Below, piece after piece: positions 59,919 through 64,000 of a stretch of DNA of 64,000 nt. Origin of the DNA: CAWJLS01 sp963843755 (GTDB lineage Bacteria; Acidobacteriota; Thermoanaerobaculia; Multivoradales; DATKCC01); the NCBI GenBank assembly GCA_963843755.1, contig CAWJLS010000004.1, positions 310,001-374,000 on the forward strand. Reading direction: 5' to 3'. Every line of letters starts with the position of its first letter. Position 1 is the stretch's first letter. Under the pieces are notes generated by a model, which saw only the letters and a program-made list of their open reading frames with translations, did not search any database and had not been told where the DNA came from. The position numbers and the translations under genes were made by a program.

Positions 59919-61415
59919 TCAGACCGCCGCCGTGTCCACCGCGCCCGTCGCGTCCGTCACGTCCGGGGCCCTGCGCTCGGCGGCCGACGCCCCGAACGGC
60001 TCGGTCGAGGCGGCGAGGCCGTGGGCCGCGGCCCAGGCGAGCAGGTCCCGGCGGGCGCGCTCCGCGTAGGCGGCGCGCCGTTCCCGCTTCTTGACCCGCT
60101 GCTCGAGGTCGTCGAACAGGCCGTAGTTGATGTTCGCCGGCTGGAAGCGCTTCGGGTCCGTGTCGGTCAGGTGGCGGGCCAGGGCGCCCAGGGCGGTGGT
60201 GGCGGGGAACGGCGTGATCGTCGCGCCGGCGCCCGCGCGCTCCGGGCTCCGTTCGAAGGTCCGCTCCAAGGTCAGGTAGAGGGCGATCGCCAGCCCCGTG
60301 GCGGCCGACTCGAGATACCCCTCGACGCCGGTGAGCTGGCCGGCCAGGCGCACCCGCGGCGCGGCGCGGATGCGGTAGAGCTTGTCCAGGTGGGTCGGGG
60401 AGTTGACGAAGGTGTTCCGGTGGATCTGGCCGAAGCGGACGATCTCGGCGTTCTCGAGCCCCGGGATCGTGGCGAAGACCCGCCGCTGCTCGGGCCACTT
60501 CATGCGCGACTGGAAGCCGACCAGGTTGTAGTGGCTCTTGGCCAGGTTCTCCTGGCGGAGCTGGACCACGGCGTAGGGGCGCCTGCCGTCCGGCGCGGTC
60601 AGCCCGACCGGCTTCATCGGGCCGTAGCGCAGGGTGTCGACGCCGCGGCGGGCGAGCTCCTCGATCGGCAGGCAGCCCTCGAAGAAGAGCGCCTTCTCGA
60701 AGCCGTGGAGCGGCAGCACCTCGGCCTCGGTCACGGCCTGGTGGAAGGCCAGGTACTGCTCCCGGTCCATCGGCGCGTTCAGGTAGTCGTCGCCGTCGCC
60801 CTTGCCGTAGCGCGACTGGGCGAAGAGCTTGCCCTGGTCGAGCGACTCGGCGTCGACGATCGGCGCGATCGAGTCGTAGAAGTAGAGCCATTCGCTGCCC
60901 AGGATCTCGCCCAGGCGGGCGGCGAGGGCCTCCGAGGTGAGCGGCCCGGTGGCGATCACCACGTCCGGTCCGTCCACGGAACCGCCCCCGGCCTCACCCT
61001 TGGCTATGGAGGGGGACGGGGAGGGGGACGCCGCGGGCAGCTCGGTCACCTCGCCGCGGCGGATCTCCAGGTTCGGCAGGCCGGCCAGGCGGGAGGTCAC
61101 GCCGGCGGCGAAGCGCTCCCGGTCGACCGCCAGGGCGCCGCCCGCGGGCACCGCCGCCGCCCGTGCGGAGCCGATGATCAGGGAGCCGAAGGCCTCCATC
61201 TCCCGCTTGAGCAGACCGGCCGCGTGCTCCGGGTCGTCGCTCCGGAGCGAGTTCGAGCACACCAGCTCCGCCAGGTCGCCGGTCTTGTGGGCCGGGGTCG
61301 AGCGCTCCGGGCGCATCTCGTGGAGCACCACCGGCACGCCGCGGCTGGCGAGCTGGTAGGCGCATTCGGAGCCGGCGAGGCCGCCGCCGACGACGTGGAC
61401 GGGTTGGTGGGTCAT
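59919..61415 (-). CDS. trmFO: tRNA (uracil-5-)-methyltransferase TrmFO, folate/FAD-dependent
   Basis: TrmFO makes 5-methyluridine at position 54 of tRNA using methylene-tetrahydrofolate. The 498 residues begin with MTHQPVHVVGGGLAGSECAY (FAD site). CSNSLRSDDPEHA, FFEGCLPIEELA and GVDTLRYGPMKPVGL are the signature blocks. An inserted low-complexity stretch near residue 145 (PSPSPSIAKGEAGG) and an extended C-terminus explain the extra length over the usual 440-460. The ATG at 61415 is chosen; TATAAT lies 15 bases upstream. Confidence 0.95.
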   Translation of the reverse strand: MTHQPVHVVGGGLAGSECAYQLASRGVPVVLHEMRPERSTPAHKTGDLAELVCSNSLRSDDPEHAAGLLKREMEAFGSLIIGSARAAAVPAGGALAVDRERFAAGVTSRLAGLPNLEIRRGEVTELPAASPSPSPSIAKGEAGGGSVDGPDVVIATGPLTSEALAARLGEILGSEWLYFYDSIAPIVDAESLDQGKLFAQSRYGKGDGDDYLNAPMDREQYLAFHQAVTEAEVLPLHGFEKALFFEGCLPIEELARRGVDTLRYGPMKPVGLTAPDGRRPYAVVQLRQENLAKSHYNLVGFQSRMKWPEQRRVFATIPGLENAEIVRFGQIHRNTFVNSPTHLDKLYRIRAAPRVRLAGQLTGVEGYLESAATGLAIALYLTLERTFERSPERAGAGATITPFPATTALGALARHLTDTDPKRFQPANINYGLFDDLEQRVKKRERRAAYAERARRDLLAWAAAHGLAASTEPFGASAAERRAPDVTDATGAVDTAAV

Positions 61416-61430
61416 AGGTGTCGTGGTGTC

Positions 61431-61436
61431 ATTATA
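61431..61436 (-). promoter_or_regulatory. -10 element TATAAT for trmFO
   Basis: A perfect TATAAT on the minus strand ends 15 bases before the trmFO ATG, implying an untranslated leader of about 8 bases. It would also drive xerC. No clear -35 box was found. Confidence 0.5.
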
Positions 61437-61524
61437 GGGACGAGAACCGGAGCGGAGTGGGGCGGCGCGCCCGCCGTCTCCGTCGGTGACCGGTCCAACG
61501 CAGGGAAGGGGAGGAACAATCCAA

Positions 61525-61836
61525 ATGGTCACGACCGTCGTGCTGTTGAACGTCGCGGGCGACAGGATCAACGAGATCGCCCAGCAGATCCTGGACATCG
61601 AGGGGGTCACCGAGGTCTATTCGGTCGCCGGGCGCTACGACCTGGTGGTGGTGGTGCGGACCAAGGGGACCGAGGAACTGGCCGAGGTCGTCACCAGCCG
61701 CATGCTCAAGGTCCAGGGCATCACCCACTCGGAGACCCTGACCGCGTTCCGCGTCTACTCCCACCACGACCTCGACCGGATGTTCGCCATCGGCCTGGAC
61801 AGCCCGGGCGCCGGCGAGATCCACGGCCCGGAGTGA
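61525..61836 (+). CDS. Stand-alone Lrp/AsnC ligand-binding (RAM) domain protein
   Basis: The product has 103 residues, a single RAM domain without the HTH of Lrp regulators: TTVVLLNVAGDRINEIAQQI, VTEVYSVAGRYDLVVVVRTK and SRMLKVQGITHSETLTAF. Such short proteins bind amino acids in some bacteria and archaea. The ATG follows GGGGAGGA by 9 bases; the frame runs open to 61486. It is divergent from trmFO. It starts a plus-strand run with a DinB-like gene 8 bases after its stop. Confidence 0.92.
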   Translation: MVTTVVLLNVAGDRINEIAQQILDIEGVTEVYSVAGRYDLVVVVRTKGTEELAEVVTSRMLKVQGITHSETLTAFRVYSHHDLDRMFAIGLDSPGAGEIHGPE

Positions 61837-61844
61837 GGCGACCG

Positions 61845-62375
61845 ATGACCGACGGACACCACCGAGACGCGGCCGAGGCCGACCGGGCCTTGCGGGAGCG
61901 GCTGGTCGACTTCCTCGACAGCCAACACGCCCACGCCGGGTTCGACCGGACCCTGGCAGCGCTGCCGGCGGAGCTCCGCAACCGCCGCCCGGACGGCGTG
62001 GAGCACTCCTGCTGGGACCTGCTCGAGCACCTCCGGATCGCCCAGAAGGACATCCTCGAGTTCAGCCGCGACCCGGGCTGGACCTCGCCCGCCTGGCCGG
62101 ACGGCTACTGGCCGCCCGCCGCGGGCGCCGACCGGGAGATCGACGATGCGGCCTGGCAGCGGAGCGTCGACGGCTTCCGCGCCGACCTGGCCGAGATGGC
62201 GGCGCTGCTCCGCGACCCGGAAAACGACCTCTACGCACCGTTCCCCTGGGGCGACGGCCAGACCCTGCTGCGCCAGGCGCTCCTGATCGTCGATCACAAC
62301 GCCTACCACCTGGGCCAGATCGTCGGCGTACGGCGGCAGCTCGGGTCCTGGCCGCCGGCCGCGAAAGGCGGCTGA
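61845..62375 (+). CDS. DinB-family putative metal-dependent enzyme
   Basis: The 176-residue four-helix protein has DinB/YfiT metal histidines: one in WDLLEHLRIAQKDILEF and two in LIVDHNAYHLGQIVGVRRQL, where H-x3-H is the usual pair. The family includes thiol-dependent and unknown hydrolases or transferases; substrate is not evident. The ATG is 8 bases after the RAM gene stop, and the sigma factor starts 4 bases after its stop. Confidence 0.88.
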   Translation: MTDGHHRDAAEADRALRERLVDFLDSQHAHAGFDRTLAALPAELRNRRPDGVEHSCWDLLEHLRIAQKDILEFSRDPGWTSPAWPDGYWPPAAGADREIDDAAWQRSVDGFRADLAEMAALLRDPENDLYAPFPWGDGQTLLRQALLIVDHNAYHLGQIVGVRRQLGSWPPAAKGG

Positions 62376-62379
62376 GCGG

Positions 62380-62952
62380 GTGCCGGGCTGGGGGACAGAC
62401 GCGGTCTCGGACGAACAGGTCGCCCGCCTACGCGGTCAGCTCGTGCGCTCGGTGAGAAGGACCTGCCCGGCCTGGCTGCGCGCCGACGCCGACGACCTGG
62501 TCCAGACCGCCCTGCTGCGGGTGCTCGACGCCCGCCCGGCGGCCGGCTCGTCTGAGGGATCGGCACAGCTCTCGTCGTCCTACTTGAGGAAGGCGGCCTA
62601 CAGCGCCGTCGTCGATGAAATTCGACGTCGCCGTAGGCGCCAGGAGGTTCCCCTGGAGGATGATCGTGATGAGGAGTCGCCGATCGCGGCGGCACCGATC
62701 CGGACCACCCCGACCGACGCACCCGATCCGGAGCGTCGGTCGGCCGGCCGGGAGACGGGACGCGCCATCCGCTCTTGTCTCGGCGAGCTGGTACGCCCGC
62801 GGCGTCAGGCGGTCGCCCTCTACCTCCAGGGACATCGGATCAAGGAGGTCGGAGAGCTGATGGGCTGGGATGCCAAACGTGCCGAGAACCTGATCTTCCG
62901 TGGCCTGGCCGACTTGCGCGGCTGCCTCGACCGCAAAGGAGTGCGCGCATGA
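62380..62952 (+). CDS. ECF-like sigma factor
   Basis: This encodes 190 residues from a GTG at 62380. Region 2 is marked by ADADDLVQTALLRVLDARP and SSYLRKAAYSAVVDEIRRRR. The region 4 HTH is AVALYLQGHRIKEVGELMGW followed by AENLIFRGLADLRG. It overlaps the next gene (zinc-finger membrane protein) by 4 bases. The arrangement mirrors the pair at 6021-7345, but this sigma factor has a more divergent region 4. Confidence 0.9.
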   Translation: MPGWGTDAVSDEQVARLRGQLVRSVRRTCPAWLRADADDLVQTALLRVLDARPAAGSSEGSAQLSSSYLRKAAYSAVVDEIRRRRRRQEVPLEDDRDEESPIAAAPIRTTPTDAPDPERRSAGRETGRAIRSCLGELVRPRRQAVALYLQGHRIKEVGELMGWDAKRAENLIFRGLADLRGCLDRKGVRA

Positions 62953-63677
62953 GCGCCGAGCGTCCGAGCGAGCAGGAGATCGCCCGCCTGCGGGAGGCCT
63001 TCGCCGCCGACTCCGGCCGCACGGCTCCCCGTCCGGGCGACCAGAGCGACACGCCGTGCCCCGCGCCCGAGCGGATCTGGGAGGCTCTCCATGGCGCCCT
63101 GGGTCCCGAAGAGCTCCGCGAGATCGTCGACCACGTGGCGCTCTGCCCGGCTTGCGCCCAGGAGTGGCGCCTGGCCGCCGCGTTTCAGGCAGAGCTGAGC
63201 GCCGGCGAGGAGGCCTCGGAGGCCGCCGAGGCCGACACGGCCTCTGCCGGGGGACCTCGTCCGCAGCTCCGTTCCTGGCTGGCCGCCGCCGCGGTGGCCG
63301 TCCTCGCCCTCGGCGCCGGCGGCATCTGGTGGAGCACCCAGTCCGGAGCGCCCGGCACTCAAGGGGCTCCGGTCTATCGCCAGGGCACCGAGCAGACGAT
63401 CGACTCCCTCCTGCCCGAAGGAAAGCCCCTCTCTCGGAGCGAGCCGGTCCTGCGCTGGACCCCCGGTCCCGAAGGCTCGACCTACGACGTCCTGGTTTCG
63501 ACCGAGAACCTCGCCACGGTCGCCGACGGCTCCGGCCTCACCGAGCCCCGGTACCGGATCCCGGCCGACGCCCTGAACGACCTCCCCGCCGGCACCCAGA
63601 TCCTCTGGCAGGTCGAGGAGACGACCCCGGACGGCAAGCGGACCGCTTCGCCGACCTTCGTGACGCGGCTCGAGTAG
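62949..63677 (+). CDS. Zinc-finger membrane protein, putative anti-sigma factor
   Basis: The protein has 242 residues. The HxxxCxxC motif HVALCPAC near residue 58 in a cytoplasmic domain fits a ZAS-like zinc finger; one membrane span (LAAAAVAVLALGAGGIWW, about 115) follows. The periplasmic part (SEPVLRWTPGPEGSTYDVLV, LPAGTQILWQVEETTPDG) resembles an FN3-type domain. The ATG overlaps the sigma factor stop. An anti-sigma role is inferred from pairing and motif. Confidence 0.8.
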   Translation: MSAERPSEQEIARLREAFAADSGRTAPRPGDQSDTPCPAPERIWEALHGALGPEELREIVDHVALCPACAQEWRLAAAFQAELSAGEEASEAAEADTASAGGPRPQLRSWLAAAAVAVLALGAGGIWWSTQSGAPGTQGAPVYRQGTEQTIDSLLPEGKPLSRSEPVLRWTPGPEGSTYDVLVSTENLATVADGSGLTEPRYRIPADALNDLPAGTQILWQVEETTPDGKRTASPTFVTRLE

Positions 63678-63722
63678 GAGGATCGGGCGATACCATCGGC
63701 CTGTGGGCCGGAGTGTCGCAAG

Positions 63723-64000
63723 GTGAGCGTCAAGAGTCTGCTCGAGCGCGAGAACGCGCTCGACACCCTGGCAACGTGTCTCGACGCGGTCCGATCGAGC
63801 GGTGCGACCGTGCTGGTGACAGGTGAGGCGGGTGTGGGAAAGACCGCCCTCGTCGAAGAGCTCGCCAACCGGTGCCGGCGGTGCCGGGCGGCGGCGCGCG
63901 TCTTGTGGGGAGGCTGCGAGCCGCTGGTCACGCCGCGACCGCTCGGGCCTCTCTATGACATGGCGGAGTCGGCAGGCGGTGCGCTCGCCGCGCTGCTGGA
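63723..64000 (+). CDS. ATP-binding (AAA) transcriptional-regulator-type protein, cut by window edge
   Basis: The frame is open from a GTG at 63723 to the right edge (92 codons visible). The text LLERENALDTLATCLDAV, then the Walker A VTGEAGVGKTALVEELANRC and ARVLWGGCEPLVTPRPLGPL is the N-terminal AAA domain of large LuxR-type or adenylate-cyclase-type regulators. The C-terminal domains are outside the window. It lies 45 bases after the zinc-finger gene, possibly in one transcript with the sigma factor pair. Confidence 0.85.
   Translation, partial: MSVKSLLERENALDTLATCLDAVRSSGATVLVTGEAGVGKTALVEELANRCRRCRAAARVLWGGCEPLVTPRPLGPLYDMAESAGGALAALL

Overview
The window is a very GC-rich chromosomal segment of a diderm (Gram-negative-type) bacterium. 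The lipid A/Kdo genes waaA, lpxK and an lpxL homologue imply an LPS-bearing outer membrane. A secretin-based pilus/secretion locus, serine/threonine kinases fused to beta-propeller or TPR modules, and ECF sigma/zinc-finger pairs together suggest Acidobacteriota (for example the Thermoanaerobaculia/Vicinamibacteria side). That placement is inferred from gene style only; no rRNA or tRNA gene is visible.

Layout: (1) 1-5947, minus strand: waaA, lpxK, lpxL-like, a lipoprotein and an edge-truncated helical-repeat membrane protein. (2) 6021-18717, plus strand: an ECF sigma factor and zinc-finger partner head a long, tightly overlapping type IV pilus/type II secretion hybrid operon (GspF, GspE, PilM-N-O-P-like, a secretin with a C-terminal cohesin-like domain, three pseudopilins), followed by dut. 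(3) 19244-22101: a small helical protein, cytochrome c, an SDR and yqgE, with two copies of a 270-base intergenic repeat. (4) 22237-32061: aconitase, a kinase with a beta-propeller, a possible antisense small RNA with a strong terminator, an epimerase, queD-queE and citrate synthase. (5) 32098-37139, minus strand: an atypical sulfatase, an alkaline-phosphatase-superfamily lipoprotein and a degenerate ApbE-like protein. (6) 37296-51075, plus strand: a signalling island with a secreted protein, FHA-GAF protein, kinase-TPR protein, NarL-type histidine kinase and regulator, periplasmic binding lipoprotein, hybrid histidine kinase and a large frameshifted secreted protein. (7) 51357-61415, mostly minus: tyrS, a glycosyltransferase, dapF, an FN3 lipoprotein, hslU, hslV, then xerC and trmFO. 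This is the trmFO-xerC-hslV-hslU order known from Bacillus, interrupted by one opposite-strand membrane gene. (8) 61525-64000, plus strand: a Lrp-type RAM protein, a DinB-family protein, a second ECF sigma/zinc-finger pair and an edge-truncated ATP-binding regulator.

Two patterns recur across the window. Several genes have a -10-like hexamer only 7-9 bases before the start codon and no Shine-Dalgarno sequence, which points to leaderless mRNAs. A GC-rich intergenic element with a central hairpin appears in at least three places. The most unusual loci are the sigma-factor-led secretion operon with its cohesin-tailed secretin, and the multi-kinase signalling island.
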